The notes below the pieces were generated by a model. The model was not told where the DNA came from. It searched no databases and was given only the letters and a program-made list of their open reading frames with translations. A program made the translations under genes and the position numbers. Positions 12,969-26,187 of a DNA stretch of 64,000 nt are shown here, in pieces. The first letter of the stretch is position 1. Each line of letters opens with the position of its first letter. Origin of the DNA: Psettodes erumei (taxonomy: Eukaryota; Chordata; Actinopteri; Pleuronectiformes; Psettodidae); the NCBI GenBank assembly GCA_016785225.1, contig JAFBJZ010000620.1:1-64000 (forward strand), read 5' to 3'.

Positions 12969-13481
12969 TCAGTTTGAGTAGCTGTACTGTTTGTGATTGC
13001 TGTCATCGCCTCCGTTGCTCTCAGACAGTACCTCGTGCTCCAGGGTGTTAAAGTTAGTCCCAGAGTTGCCCTCGTGCTTGCTGTCCTGCTGGCACAGGCG
13101 GCACAGGTAGCACAGAATCTCCCTGAAGGTCTTCCTCATTTCACTGTCCCTGAAGCAGTAGATGATGGGGTTGACGAAGGAGTTGCACTCGGCCAGCACC
13201 AGGAAGTACTTCTCGAAGCGCAGCACCTGACACGCCTCGCAGCCCAGGCCATCGAGCAGCAGCACGACCAGGCCGGGCGTCCAGCAGATCACAAAGCAGC
13301 CTGCGGGGGGGTATGGTTATTAGAAGACTTGTGTTAACAGAGGAGATCAACATGAAGAGTCAGATGATGAGAAGAGAAAAGGAGTATTTCAGAGGAAAGA
13401 AGATAAACAGAGTTGCAAAGAATGTGAAGAAGTGGAGAGTAGCGGAGGGGGAGAGGGGAATGTACTGTAAATTCCTCTGCA

Positions 13482-13515
<34 letters not shown>

Positions 13516-13609
13516 ATAACATGTCAGCATGCAGACTGGGTTTAATCTGATCACATTTCATTATCATAATGCTCCATCGGGCAGCTGAGGAATTCATTCA
13601 TGTATACAT

Positions 13610-13640
<31 letters not shown>

Positions 13641-14969
13641 CAGTAAGCAACAGTGACATATGCAAATGTGCATGCTGCAAAAGGAAGAGTAAACACCCCC
13701 CAAGCACAACATGTGGTGACTACAACTGCAACAGTAACAACTACAACCTCAAGCCTCCGCCTAAAACTGAGTCTTTGACCCTAAAATAGCAATCTGAAGA
13801 CACGGGGGCCGGGCAAAAAAAATGTCCTCGCTCGGCAAAAATGTCTCCACTCTCAAGGTCAAAGCCTCCCGTCGGTCCTCACAAACACGGAAGTTCAAGA
13901 AAACACACCCTGTGAGCGGTGTCATACATGCCGGAGCGAAGCTGTTTTCCTGTCACAGTAACTGAACTATGCGGCTCCCTGTCGGGGCACGTTCGCGCTC
14001 CTCCCTCGCCCTCTCCTCGCATGCCAGAGGTGCCGAGTCCTGGCTGCCGAGCGACGGGAGGAAGATGTGTAACATTTATATAAAAAAAAAAAATTTCAAG
14101 AATTTAATTGAAAGTTCGCAATGCAAGGGCAGAGGAGGCTGGGAAAAGTGACAGCGAGAGAGCAGAGGACGGAGGAGAGCACGGCCAGTTCAGCAGAGAA
14201 TGAGTAATTAGCCGGAAAAGGAGTTAATGTATAAGGGGGGGTCATAACAAGTACAGACAAGTGTATGAGAGAAACTTGTGAATGTGGGTTTAAGAAGCTG
14301 ATTTTTTAAAAATGCATTTTGTGGAAATACAGGCGAGTATCTACCTGAAAACCTCTCCATAAAATGAGCAACACGAGGAGAGCCGGGTCGGTACAAACAA
14401 AAAGGCCGAAAACCAAAGGTTCTATCAGCAGCAGTTAACTCAGACAAAAGTCTATTCATTAAAGACGTTGTTTTTCTAGCTCAAACTTTCAGTATTCCCT
14501 ATTCAATCACATAACTTTAGCATGATAAGAATATACAGTATAGTTTTTAGGTGCTTGCAGCTCCTCTTTTTTACATTAAACCAATATCAAATTGATTGCT
14601 GAGGAAGTTAATCATTGAATTTTACGACCTCAATTTGAACGCCTCAGTTTACAGTAAACACAGGAAAAGGTTTGCACTGACAATGTCAGGCAGGACTGAC
14701 GGATTCTTGCCTGAGCAGACTGAGTAATATTAATTGGAACATTGGAAAATAGTTTTTAACTGTGTCAGGTCCACAACTGGAGATGTTTTTTTTTCACTGC
14801 TCAGTTGCCTTTTCCCACTTAAAATGAATAAATGAATAACTGACTGACAGTGAAAGTACATTGGGTTGTGTATGCTCAAATGCCCTGAAGGTGCAGAGCG
14901 AAAGTTGATCTGAAAGAAATAAATAAATACCAGAAATACCAACGTTTCTTTTACTGCCCAGTCCTTGAC

Positions 14970-15003
<34 letters not shown>

Positions 15004-16578
15004 CGTTTCCTCACCCAGGATCATGGAGACGGTCTTCATCAAGTTGAACACTGTCTCTTTGTATCTCATCTGGGAGGTGTGCTGCAACATCTGCTTGCTC
15101 TTGTGCCTCACGTAGACGAAGATGCGGGTGTAGACGGCCAGCATGATGGAGAAGGTCAGCAGGTTGAGCAGCGCCCAGAACACCAGGTAGCTGCGGCTGT
15201 ACAGCGGCGCCATGGTGGAGCAGTTGGGCAGGTTGCAGAGGCAGTGCCAGCCCATGGTGGGAACCAGGCCCATGATGATCGCCACCAGCCATATGAACAC
15301 CATGATGACGAAGACGCGCCGGGTGCTCATCTTACTGTGCAGCTGCATGTTGAAGATGGTTTGGTGGCGCTCCACGGCCACGGCCAGCAGGTTGAGGACC
15401 GAGGCCGTCAGACTGGTGTCGATCAGCCCCTGTCGCACGAACCACTGGTACTTTGACAGCTTTATGGTCCAGGGACCGGTATGAAACATCAGGTGGAGGT
15501 AAGAGATACCTGTGAAGAGCAGCGTGAGGATTTCATTTGTAGAGAACAGCAGAGCGACAAGACACGAACCAGTTTTAGCACAGATCTGCGATCAGTGCAG
15601 GCTGAGGAAACAGGTAAAACATTCAGTGAAAGTGGCTCAAGCATCACAGATTGAGGTCCTATTCAATTCCTGTTCAACCACAGCTACAGCTGCAGAATCA
15701 GTGGTCCTGAGTGAGACTGTAGTCATTATGATACAATGCATACTGGTGAAGAAAGTTAACACGGGGCCTGCAAAGCTGCGGTACGAAACCCTCAGGATAA
15801 AAGGTGCATTTCTCTGCTTATGAGAGAAGAAGCTCCTGCCCCCTTGATGTCGGTCAAAACAACCCAAACCACTGTTTTCTAAACCCGTATATCAGCAGCA
15901 TCGTGAAATGCGTCACTGCAGATTTACTGACAACAACGCACCAGGACGGAATGTCTGATGCTCCCTGTGAATGCTACAGGTTTCAACTGAAGGTAGGTGT
16001 TGCATCACCTTTCTTTAAAACCTTATCAGCAGCCCCAGGGCCTGATTAAACTGCCTCGTCACGTGATATCTTGTAAAACTTCGTAATAAAAATCCACAGA
16101 GAGTAACTGGAGTTCTGGGGCAAGTGGAAAATTTCCTTTTTGAAACACAGGTGTGCGGGTAAACTTCCAGCTGAAATCCAGAGTAGAGTGCAACGTCATG
16201 GAAGGTATCTCCAAATATTACATGATGCAGTTTAAACAGGGCCTGGCGTCTGCCGTGTATTTATATGATTTGCAACACTAGCGTTTACAATAATAATGTA
16301 GCGGCACATGAAGCAACTGTACCTGAGAAGAGGTCCGCCAAAGCCAGATTACCCAGCAGGTAGTAGATGGGAAAGTGAAAGCGTCGGTTTTTTAAAATGG
16401 CCCCTATGACCAGGAGGTTGGAAAAGATGACGATGAAGCAGACCGTCATGCCCAGAGAGACGATCACGTAGTCGCGCCTGCGCCAGTTGGTGCTGATGTT
16501 CTTGCCGCTCTCCTCATAGAAAAACTTGACGCTGCGGTTGAAGTAGCAGCCCTCCTTGTCGTCCGTCAGTGTATCCAT
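12969..16578 (-). CDS. lpar2: Lysophosphatidic acid receptor (EDG-family GPCR), best match LPAR2
   Basis: Three coding exons, 16323-16578, 15015-15509 and 12969-13300, join in phase to 360 residues. It is a class A, seven-helix receptor for lysophosphatidic acid at the plasma membrane, coupling to Gi, Gq and G12/13. Diagnostic parts are an N-terminal CYFNRSVKFFYEESGKN with N-glycosylation sites, NRRFHFPIYYLLGNLALADL in helix 2, RQGLIDTSLTASV at the start of helix 3, ERH in place of DRY (usual in this family), WTPGLVVLLLDGLGCE in helix 6/loop 3, and N294PIIY298 in helix 7. DGLGCE and the first-exon sequence favour LPAR2 over LPAR1/3. The junction inside helix 6 is the conserved family intron. 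The tail carries C314YLCRLC320 but ends QYSYSN, without the PDZ ligand of mammalian LPAR2. The start lies in a CYYN-type context as in the family. Confidence 0.93.
13301..15014. other. lpar2 intron 2 with CA/GT microsatellites
   Basis: No coding sequence is apparent. Microsatellites: (CA)n at about 13485-13513, an interrupted CA run at 13611-13641, and (GT)n at about 14972-15000, immediately downstream of the exon 2 donor. Confidence 0.7.
14972..15000. repeat. (GT)n microsatellite beside lpar2 exon 2 donor
   Basis: About 14 GT units lie within 15 bp of the splice donor at 15013-15014 (CA repeat on the transcript strand). Confidence 0.9.
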
Positions 16579-16808
16579 GCTGAGATGTGTGGTGTGTGTG
16601 TGTGTGCGTGTGTGTGTGCGTCAGAGAGTGTGCGATCACAGAGGGGTCGAGGAGGCAGACGGGACACAGAGGGGAAGGACTAGGGCGCCATTCAGACTCG
16701 CCCTCTGCGCTGGGCTGGAGATCAGCATGCCATCAGCTGGACGGTTCAGGACTGGAGGGGTCCAGTCTGCTACACTGGATTCACGCCTTCAATCTGTGGG
16801 AAAATGAC

Positions 16809-16833
16809 TTATTATTATTATTATTATTATTAT
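16809..16833. repeat. (TTA)n microsatellite
   Basis: Eight tandem ATT/TTA units, upstream of lpar2. Confidence 0.9.
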
Positions 16834-17569
16834 CAGACAGCAAACACAGACGTTATGCATGACTTGTTCAGAATTAACACACGTTTAATTAACCACACAA
16901 AAAATTACAGCCATTATTCATCTCTAATTTTCACTGAATGGGTTTCATGAACTTTATAGATTTCAACTAATGACTGTGCATGAAGATGGGCGACACAGAC
17001 ACACCCGTCCGACCAATCACGAGTCAATCTCAGCCGTCAGTCATGACGTCTCACCCCATTGTTATGGCATCGAGTGATTTATTAAAACCAAAGTGATCAG
17101 AAAAATCAACACAACTAATCATCAGCGTGATAACGACTTAAACCTAAACTTTGTTTCTCTTGATGTTTTTTGTTTGGCCCATGTCAGCGCTGCTAACATG
17201 GATGTAGTGGGGGGGGCATGTGTGGGCTCCACTTCTGGTGACCTGACGGGTCGTCCATCGCTGTGTACAGTCATTTATTTGAGCTGAAGAACAAACGGGA
17301 CACACGGCACCAACAACACTCATGTTTGTGTGTTCCCATGACGAGCTGCTCACAGAATTAACATCAATCACCTGCCGTTTGTCACTTTAACTGGGAACCT
17401 TTGCAGTGCAAACAGCTCTTTGTGATTAGCATCGTAGCTTAGCGAGTCGCTGTATTTTGCCTTTTTTGCTCTGTTTGTTTGGATTCTTCGCCACAACAAC
17501 TAGAGTAAAATTTCAATCTCCAACCCGATGGTTAAGGCCAGTACCACACGGGCTTAAGCTCCTGAGCAG

Positions 17570-17700
17570 CAGGTCCCCTGACCACAAACTGATCCAGATA
17601 CAGATAGTCTTCCGGTTTTGGAGAAGTGCTCGGCCTTGGTGGGGGTCTGAGCTCTCTGTGTGCTCTCTGGTTAAACTATACCAGGATCGGCCCCCGGCAC
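17570..17700 (+). repeat. Dispersed repeat remnant
   Basis: The stretch CTGATCCAGATACAGATAG, then TTCCGGTTTTGGAGAAGTGC, then GGTCTGAGCTCTCTGTGTGC resembles an old, widely dispersed fish interspersed repeat. A related start (AAACCAGATCCAGATCCGGA ... CTTCTGGTTTTGGGG) occurs at about 61820-61880. No family name can be given without a library search. Confidence 0.45.
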
Positions 17701-19094
17701 TGATTCTCAGCAGCGGCTCTGCACATCTCTGGTTTAAGATTGATGGTGGGATAAAATGGCACAGCTGATCTGACTGGCATTTTTCACTGTTTCTATTACT
17801 GTGTGGGATCAGCACATAAAACCAGCAGGTTAGTATTTACTGTATTTACCCTGCCACACTATGCTGCGTACCTCAGACTGCAACTAACAGCACTTAAATA
17901 GACACAATCAGCCTTCCAAAGATGTTTGAATGGTTTTTTAACTACACACTATGCAGGGGAATATCCTCCTCACAAGGCTGACTTGTTAAAGAATTTTGAC
18001 CTGCATGAACCAGAAAATCTTGATGTGCAGCAACAACAGCTATTTCCATTGTCCTAATGTGACCAAGCTCAACTGCAAACATCTACAGAGCCTGACAAGT
18101 CACGACAGGGACACGCGAGGCTTCGGGACTGGAGCTGTAATTAAAACCAACCACAGCTCAGGCCAGAGCTCAGCCTTCACTTCAACACACGCATTCGAAT
18201 CACGGCCAACAACAACGGGCTTTGATCCTCTGTTTACGGTAAACTCGTACGGGCCGCACGTCGCGTTTTGAGTCAACAACCAGCCCTCGCACAGTCTCCG
18301 TCAGCCGGTGAAAGCCGGTGCAGCGCGACGACACGCATGGTACCGTCGACTCCGAGTTCAACGCTCTCTCAACAATGGAAAGCAGAAAGACTCCCTACAG
18401 CAGAGACACACCTCACAATTACACAATCCAGCTATGTAACTCAATCTCAATCCAAACATGCACAACACACACACACACACACACAGAGGGAGGGAACCTC
18501 AGTGACCCACTCTTCTACCCAAGGGTGTGTGAAGAGAAATACCAAATCAAAAACAGAAAATTCTGAGTAGGAACTTGAGAGTGAAATGACGGATGAGAAA
18601 CAACTGCGAGAAAAAGGTTTGATGAAGGCCACGATTAAAAAAAGGTTCTGTGAAAGTATCAGTGAAAAGAAAGAAAAGTCAAAAGAAGAACAGGTCTCGG
18701 GTGAAAGGATATGCCACAGTGGAGTATTTGTTGTGTGTGTGTGCGAGTTCTCAGCCGTGTGGTGACCTGTGGACCTCACGGATCAAAGTCGTGTTGTGTC
18801 ACTGCTGCGGTTCCGTCATCGTGAGATAGACTGTGAAATTTCGTCGCCGCTTAACCGCTGATCTCTCTTGCCCTTGTGCACACTTTCACAACGTTGTGTT
18901 TAAATACGAGCACCGGGAGATTACCCCCACCCCCGCCTTTCTGCTGGCTTCAGATAAAACTGCGCCTCAGATCGACACTTAATTCTGCAAATCTTGCAAA
19001 CATGAAAGATAATCCCTTAACATTCAGCTATCAGGTCATCACACTTATAATTGTAAAGCGTTCATGGAGATACTCAGAATGATAAATGTTGCCT

Positions 19095-19275
19095 CTTATC
19101 TCACAGTGGAGAAGAATCCTTCAAAAAACATCCCAGATCTGGATACTGATCCAGACCGTCCCAAAATTAAATGGTTTCTAAATCAGACCAAGAGCCACCT
19201 CTGGTCACAGAACTGACTTTTCATGTTATCCTGCTAACAAACAAGAAACAACAGACCCAAAAATGACTGAAACCC
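19095..19275 (+). repeat. Dispersed repeat remnant (GATCCAGA / CCTGCTAACAAACAA type)
   Basis: It starts GAAGAATCCTTCAAAAAACA, continues with a GGATACTGATCCAGA block and CCAAAATTAAATGG, and ends TATCCTGCTAACAAACAAG...ACAGACCC. This wording is familiar from degenerate interspersed repeats in fish intergenic DNA. A shorter related piece (AGAGAAGAATCCTTCAAAAC ... CTGAATCCAGATAC) lies at about 34028-34065 in a brd4 intron. Confidence 0.45.
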
Positions 19276-21881
19276 GGTTCAGAGACGAGATCCACATCTG
19301 CATCGAAATCAATCCAGTGGATCTGATCAGTGAATTCCTGATCCATCTCTTCAGCTGCTGCACCTATATCTGTCAGTATGAGGCTTTGGGTCTGTGCTGG
19401 AAGAAGTTTGCCTTTTTACAGGACAATATGTGAACAGCCAGACACAGGAACAGGTTTGTTAGTTCATCAACATCCAGAAAACTCACATTTCCTTCTTACA
19501 GAGCGGCTGACACAGTACGCCCTGTGGTCCTGCAGTGGGCGCTGTTCAAAGTCAGTGTCAGCTTGACCTAATGACCTTATCAGTCAGTTAAGCTAATAGC
19601 TAAAAATGGAGAAGGGGCCATGCTAAAGCATCCGAGAAACAGCGTGTCTCTGTCTCGTAGCTTCTTCAGCACAGAAGGTAAAAATCACCAACAAAGATGA
19701 AGGCCGTTCAGACGACTTTTTTAAAAGAAACAATGCTTTTTGACTTCTGGCGAGAGGCCTGCTGAACCCGAGTAAATTATAGAGTAAATTTTGAATTTGA
19801 ACGTGTCACTACAAATTAAATAAAGACCCTTTCAGCCCCCGCCTCCCTAACGTTTGACAGAGACTGGAGACAGCGAGGTGCTTTCACTCTGTGTGGCTGC
19901 TTGGGACTGAACTTGTAATACTGTGTGTGTTTTCATGCATCACGTGTCTGTGTTTGTGTGTGAATGGAGCGGGCTGAAGCGGTAAACACCAGTTTGACTG
20001 CAAACCCCGTCATTACCAGGGCGGCCACACCCGAGTCTCTTCTCCCTCCTCTTCGTCCTCCTCTCTTTCTTCCTCTCTCTCAAACAGCTTCAGCCAGCAC
20101 TTGTTTGTAGGGAGGAGAGATTCCCGCACACATTAAAACCAACGCCGCAGCTGAGGCGCTGGTGTTCGCGACCTCTAATTCCAGGTAAAGGCGGAAATTC
20201 TGCTCACCCAGCTCTGACCTTTTTTTTTAAAATTAGCCACCTCCCTCTGAAGTGTCTCCTTCCAGCTGACTGGGTGTCATCTGCACAATGATCACCTTCA
20301 GCTATTTAATCACACAGATGCACGCACAGGCACCTTTCTCTTATCAGACAAGGAGAAACCAGTGCGATACTGGAAGAGTCTTCTTTTTTTTAAATATTTT
20401 GTCTTGTTTTGATTGAGAGGGCTAATTGCACAGAAAACCACAGGCCACACAGTTTTCCAGAGAAGCTGTTTTTGTAGGCAGAAGTGATTCTGATGAAGTT
20501 GCTGTTATGCATCACAAATACTGTAATTAGGGACCATTTTAAGCAGATTACCTCACAGCAAATCCTCCAAAGACAATGTCACAATGAAAAAATAGGAGAT
20601 AAATATAATCTAGAAGACCTAAGAAAGTACTGTCTGTATTTTAGTTGTGTATTTAAAACTAAGAACCTTATTACAGCTGTTTGTGAGAAACAAGTGCCTG
20701 GAATAAACTGTGTTATAGCGGGAGTGGGAGTCTGTGTAGGACATCGTCTGTCAGGTACCTGAAGGTTAAAACAGGATTCAGTAAGTTTCACAGTGACACA
20801 CGGGCGGCAACTTATGTCAGCATCTTTACTTTTTCTTCTGAAAAAACGTAATCATCTGTTCGTGTTATTCCCCGCATCCACCCAACGAACATGAGTCGTG
20901 CCCGTGACTCAACCGGCAGTTCACGAGCGTGCACGACAGGGGCGTTAGTGAGTGGCACAGAAACAATTAGTGGATTGACTGGATCTAAGCAGTTAATCGC
21001 TGGAACCAGGCAGAAAATCCCCAAAGACTATCCAGTTCCAGCTCCTTAGATGTGACTCAAAAATTTGAGTCTTTTTTCCATTGTAAACTGAATTTCTTTG
21101 GGGTTTGGACAAAGTGCCACTTTGGGTTCTGGGCATTTGTCATGAGGCATCTTCTGCATCGTAACTTGAGAAAACATTAAGACTGCTTGATTCAATTCTA
21201 TTGTCCAATCTAAAATTTCAGAACGATATGATATAATAATGTATTTAGCAATGTAAGGCAGTCTTTGGAGAGAAAAGTAACATGCAGACAAATCTCATGA
21301 AGGAGCTGCAGCTTTGCTTTCATTAGACAGTGAATTCAAGCTCATTTTATCTCAAAGACACAAAAAACCCCATGTCATTCGAAGATGTCCGATTGGAAAT
21401 TGTGATTCACCACTTCCAAGAATTGTACATGCGTGACAGTTTATGGGGGGCTCTTGAAAATACTGAAGAGTCAACACTGTGCAACAGTGTCAACAACCCA
21501 ACCTGGATCTGCTGCTGCAGGGCTGTAGCGCTGGACTGCAGTACAGGTAATTGCACTGTAAACACTTACACTGTAAAACAATAACTATAAAAGGTGGATT
21601 TTAATATGTTGTTCAAAACCAGGACACGGCAGATGAACCGTCTGGACATTCACCTACTGCGTAGGGACACGTGCTGTGGTTCCGCCCAACAAGAGGAAGA
21701 TATAAAAAAGTGTTTTATCTTCCATGGAAGACAGATAACAGAGGACAGGAGAGAGGTTGCACGACAGGACGGGATCATTTCTCAGAAGAGGGAACTGTCG
21801 AAGGATGTTCAGGGCCGTAATGAACTCCAGACAACTCCGCTTTGAGACAGTGCAGATGCCTTTGCATGCTGATGGGAGCCA

Positions 21882-21943
21882 GCCCCCCCCCCACCACCAC
21901 CACCACCACCACCACACACACACACACACACACACACACACCA
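21882..21943. repeat. Compound microsatellite C-run / (CCA)n / (CA)n
   Basis: A poly-C run is followed by about seven CCA units and then about 13 CA units. Confidence 0.92.
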
Positions 21944-22329
21944 CCTCCTGGCAGAGGAACAATAAAGCGCGCAGAAACAAAAACGGTCTCTTTTTCCAAA
22001 GCGCAGTTAAATCTCACAGGACGAGCCCTGATATACGAATAGAAATTAACAAAGAAGGGAGAAGGGAAAAAAAAGTGAACTCACCTTTCCTCGCGTGTGT
22101 GCGTGAACTCGTTTGTCAGGTAAATCCAGATCAGGGTCCTTGACTGGGTGAAAAACAACGTGGTGTCGTACCTGAGGCCACTTTCAACGCGCCAGGTGAA
22201 AACAGGCTCCAAACGGAGGGACGGAAATAAAAAGCGCTTTTGTTTTTATTGTCCGTTCCTACCGAGGAGCCATTCCAGCTCCTTCCTCTTTTATTTCGTC
22301 CCACAAACGTTTTCTGCTCCGTCCTCCTT

Positions 22330-22640
22330 CACCTGTGTGCAAGCGCTCTCCGCCTCACTTCCGGTAGTGTGGAGCGGCTGTTACCTGTGCGCAGTGATCC
22401 GCGTGGAAAGGGCGCGGCGCTGTCCTCCTTAGACCCGGCTGCTGCCGCCGCCTCTTCTCCGGCACAAAGGAGCGGGCTGGAGGAGCTGCTCGGTGAGGCT
22501 GCCTCTGCCAACCTGAGCGCTCCGTACCCGCCCCCCCCCCCCCCTCTGTGGGCTGCCCCGGAGGCGGAGAAGCCAATGGCAGTGGAGCTGAGGCGTGAGT
22601 GACGGGACGCTATTGAGTCGCGTTGACGTTATCTTCACTG
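22330..22640. promoter_or_regulatory. GC-rich promoter / first-exon candidate
   Basis: A CpG-rich island in an otherwise AT-balanced region. It contains an ETS-type motif CACTTCCGGT near 22359, a CCAAT-type GCCAATGG near 22572 and a poly-C run near 22531. The simplest reading is the transcription start and non-coding first exon of lpar2 (minus), whose coding part begins 5.8 kb away. A plus-strand transcript is also possible. The 120-codon plus-strand open frame here looks like compositional bias. Confidence 0.35.
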
Positions 22641-25516
22641 TGGCGGGAGCTGGGTTGATGGGTTGTGAAGGTGAGCACTGGGTTTTACCTGAGCCGTGTG
22701 TTGAGGTCGCATGGGCGTATTACGGTAAAATAATACACGTATATGAGCTTTATATCAGTTTCCATTGAGAATATGGAACATAAAGTGAACAACAAACACA
22801 GCAGCTATAAAAAGGGTGCAAAGTGACACTGTAAAATCCTATATAAAATAAAATTATATTTAATTTGATCATTGCTGCACAAACAAAAGAGAATCAACTC
22901 ATTTCTAAAGGGACTTACCAAACAATCATAACCAGAGACTGAAAAGACCAGATAGAAATCTCTATCTCTGTGGGGAAAAAGGTGGGGGTTGTATATACTG
23001 TAGCTGCTGCTTTGTTATTTCTGTAGGCTGCTGGGTCACAGCCCGTGTTTGAAGTGCGTCAGTCAAATACATAGAAAGACTCTTGACATGACTGCAAATG
23101 GAAAACTAACACAAAGATGCAAAATAATCGAAAGGAAATGCAATACACACAGAAAAAGCTGCCGGATGTAAAGTGCAGAATCATTTTAAACCCCCCCCTC
23201 CCCCCGACACACACAGATCTGCCTCCAGACAGACAGTGACAACTGCACCAACCTCCAGCAACAATGGGCTGTCAGGCTCATCTTTTATTCACAGGCTGAG
23301 GGCACGAGGCCCACGGGCCGCCCGGTTCACCACCCCAGTGAGAGGGCAGAACCCAGAGAGGCTGTTTACACATCAGACAAGGACGGCGTCTTTGTTTCTC
23401 TGTTCAGGAGCGGGCGACGGGGGATGGACCTGCAGCTCGGCTCGAGCTGTTTGCACCGAGGTTTAATGAACTCTATCAGAAGTGCAAACTGTCTCAGAAA
23501 CAAAATGAGTGGCGATAAAGATAAGGAGGAAATAACAGGAAGGTCGCACGGCACGCAGAGACAGAGTGAAGGAGGCAGGACGGGGAAAAAGCATCTGCAC
23601 CATCCTGTTTACATGAAAGGATGAACGTGTGAGAGACGACCACGTTAAACATGCACCAATCTGCCTTCCTTATTAGGTCGGGCGCGTGTCACAGTCGTGT
23701 GTGGCCGGTGCAGGCCTGCCAGCCGTCACAGTTTCCAGCCCCTTTCCTTTCCTCTCAGCTTCACATGCAAGAGGCTGCATGCACTGTTGCCATGGCAACA
23801 GGGATGCTGATTGCCCTCCATGCCCTCCGCACCTGTTCGACGCTGTACATGACCAAACACATGTCTCACGTTAGGGCGTGATGTTGACCAGACCAGGGTT
23901 ATTTGCAGGCCAAAGCCATGTAATATTGAATTTATGGTTTAAAATTTGATATGACTGCACCTTATATTACATCTTATCACAGTGAGTGAACTTTACAACC
24001 GTGACAGGGGAGCAGCTTTGATCATTACGGTCCATATGTGACAATATCCTGGATGATTTTCTCAGGATCAGTGGCTAACTTTATTATGGATAATAGTATT
24101 AAGGCCCAGAGATGGAGTGTGTTTTCCCATTATTCTCTCAGACTCATCATTAAGAAAAAATGGAATATACTTTGGTCGGTGTTAATGTACTGGGGCGACC
24201 CACCAAACAAGAGCTTATACGCAGGAATAAAACGCTGCTGAACTCCACCAAAGACGTCAGAGTTTTTGTGAAAAATTCTGTGGAGTTTATTTGAATCAGC
24301 TGTTGCAAAACTTTGAAAATGTACAAGCATAATGTATAATTGCATAATGTAGTACAGCTGGGTGCTGGCTGCGCCGTTTCCCAGTGTTTCCAGTCATAAA
24401 GCAAAGAGGCTGCTAGTTTCATATTAACAGTAGACACAAGAGTGGCATCAACCTGCTCGTCTCTCAGCAAAAACGCTCATGCCTATTTCCCCAGAACATC
24501 AAACTGCTCTGTATCAGTGGTTTCCAGCTGTTTCTTGACCTACAGCCCATTGAAGCAAAGTCTACCTGCAAACACTCGTCCCATCCCGTCCTCCTGCAAT
24601 ACTCTGAGGGGCCGGAGGGACCACGGACTTTAATAATCAGGTCATTTTTTTAAATGAATCAGCCAGTCTGATTCTGTTTACATTTTCTTTCTCTGTTTTT
24701 GTGTGGCTTTACATCCCCAGCAACCAATCCCACATGTATCTGATGTGTTATGTTTGCTTCTGGTCACTGCGGTTTGTCCACTTCATCACCATAGTGCTTT
24801 GTGCGGACGTTTAAGGTTGGCAGACCTCACTGAATCGCCGGGCTTTTCTTTGTGAGCAGAATTGGCGTGATACGATAGAAAGGGCCAGAACAGCTGATAA
24901 AGAAACCTTGTAGTGAGACTGTTTTGACAACTTCTGTTCCCAAGGTCAAGAATGTTTTTTTTCTTCCTCTCCTACTATTATGTCAACCAACGAGCCTTTA
25001 ATTTAACTTGCCATGCATTGTGGGAGTTCCTATGTTGGGGAGCGACTGCTCAATGGGCATAATGTGCTTGTGCTATTCACGTAAACCACGGATTCATGAA
25101 GTAGTAAAGCAAAACCAAAGCCAAGAGGTTAGTTCAAAAAAGAGCCCTCTTTCTAAAAGCATCAAAACAGACAAAAGGAAGTTTTATTTTAGAACAGGAA
25201 GGAGGGGAAAAGGGTGGGTGGGGGAGGGGAGGAAAGTATCCTGCGAACAACGGAGGAAAAGCAGAAGTGCTCCACAGTGATTTATCGAGGAGGGCGTGGA
25301 CGTTTTTGGCGCGTGATGTGGTGAAACGGCAGAGACGGCGACTCCAGCTGAACGCCAGCCAGGTCATTTCCCACCACGTGCGCCGTAAAACAGCAGGGTC
25401 CAGAGCGTGAGAGAGCGAGCGAGCGTGAGCAGCGCAGTGTGTCAGCAAGTGTGTGTTTTTGTGTTGTAGAGTTACGTGGGGTCTTGTGCAACGCGTTCAA
25501 GTCTGAATTGTGACTA

Positions 25517-25547
<31 letters not shown>

Positions 25548-26187
25548 ATAAATGTCATATGGACTTGCTTATCGTCATCTGGCATCCATTTCTGGAGAGC
25601 CTTGATGTCCCGGTGATTGCCCCCATCACCAATTCCCACCCCTTACCTCTTAATGCTGATAACGGGAAGACTCCTTACTCAATCTGCATTACAGGACCTC
25701 CACCCCAATACACACACACACATTTACTTCATAAAGGAGGACATTGCCATTTCCAAGAAGGGTAACTGGATGCAGCCCGGGGTGTCGTCAGCCATGTCAG
25801 AACAGCAGAGTTCTGGTTTTGTTTGCTGTAGCAGAGACAAAGGCCCTTTAATTTAAATAACAATGGGTGCAATTTAAATAAAACCTGTTTTTCCTACACA
25901 TCACTGGCAGTGAAACTACTGATGGGAAAATACAGGAAAAGTCAAAGCATTTTTGTGTCTTTCAGCCCAGTATTCAGGGATTTTATTTTGTTTTTTTTTT
26001 TTTACAAGAGCCTGATATTTCCCTCAGGAGTTGGTGGAGACCAAAACAGAGCTGAAGATGGAGAGTGAATATGGACTGACATCTCATCCAAAGGAATGCT
26101 TCTCCGTATCTGCTTTGTAATTTGTGGTCTGTAAATAAGTTAACCATAGCAGCTTCTTAAAAACCTCCTCCATCATCCTCAGCACCG
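22641..26187. other. Intergenic, nothing coding recognised
   Basis: No exon, RNA gene or intact mobile element is visible. A GT microsatellite lies at about 25516-25542. Remaining open frames are short and without recognisable motifs. Confidence 0.5.

Larger units (their letters stand above)
16579..22320. other. lpar2 upstream region / probable long 5' intron
   Basis: No protein-coding exon that I can support. It contains a GT-rich run at 16588-16620, (TTA)n at 16809-16833, an old dispersed-repeat remnant near 17570-17700, another near 19095-19275, and a CCA/CA compound microsatellite at 21882-21943. Non-coding 5' exons of lpar2 could lie here but cannot be placed. Confidence 0.45.

Noticed and set aside
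21757..22143. Frames with poly-His/Thr runs
   Set aside because: Translation of the CCA/CA microsatellite.
22240..22602. 120-codon plus-strand frame rich in Ala and Pro
   Set aside because: Composition follows the GC-rich island; no conserved motif. Treated as promoter or non-coding exon.
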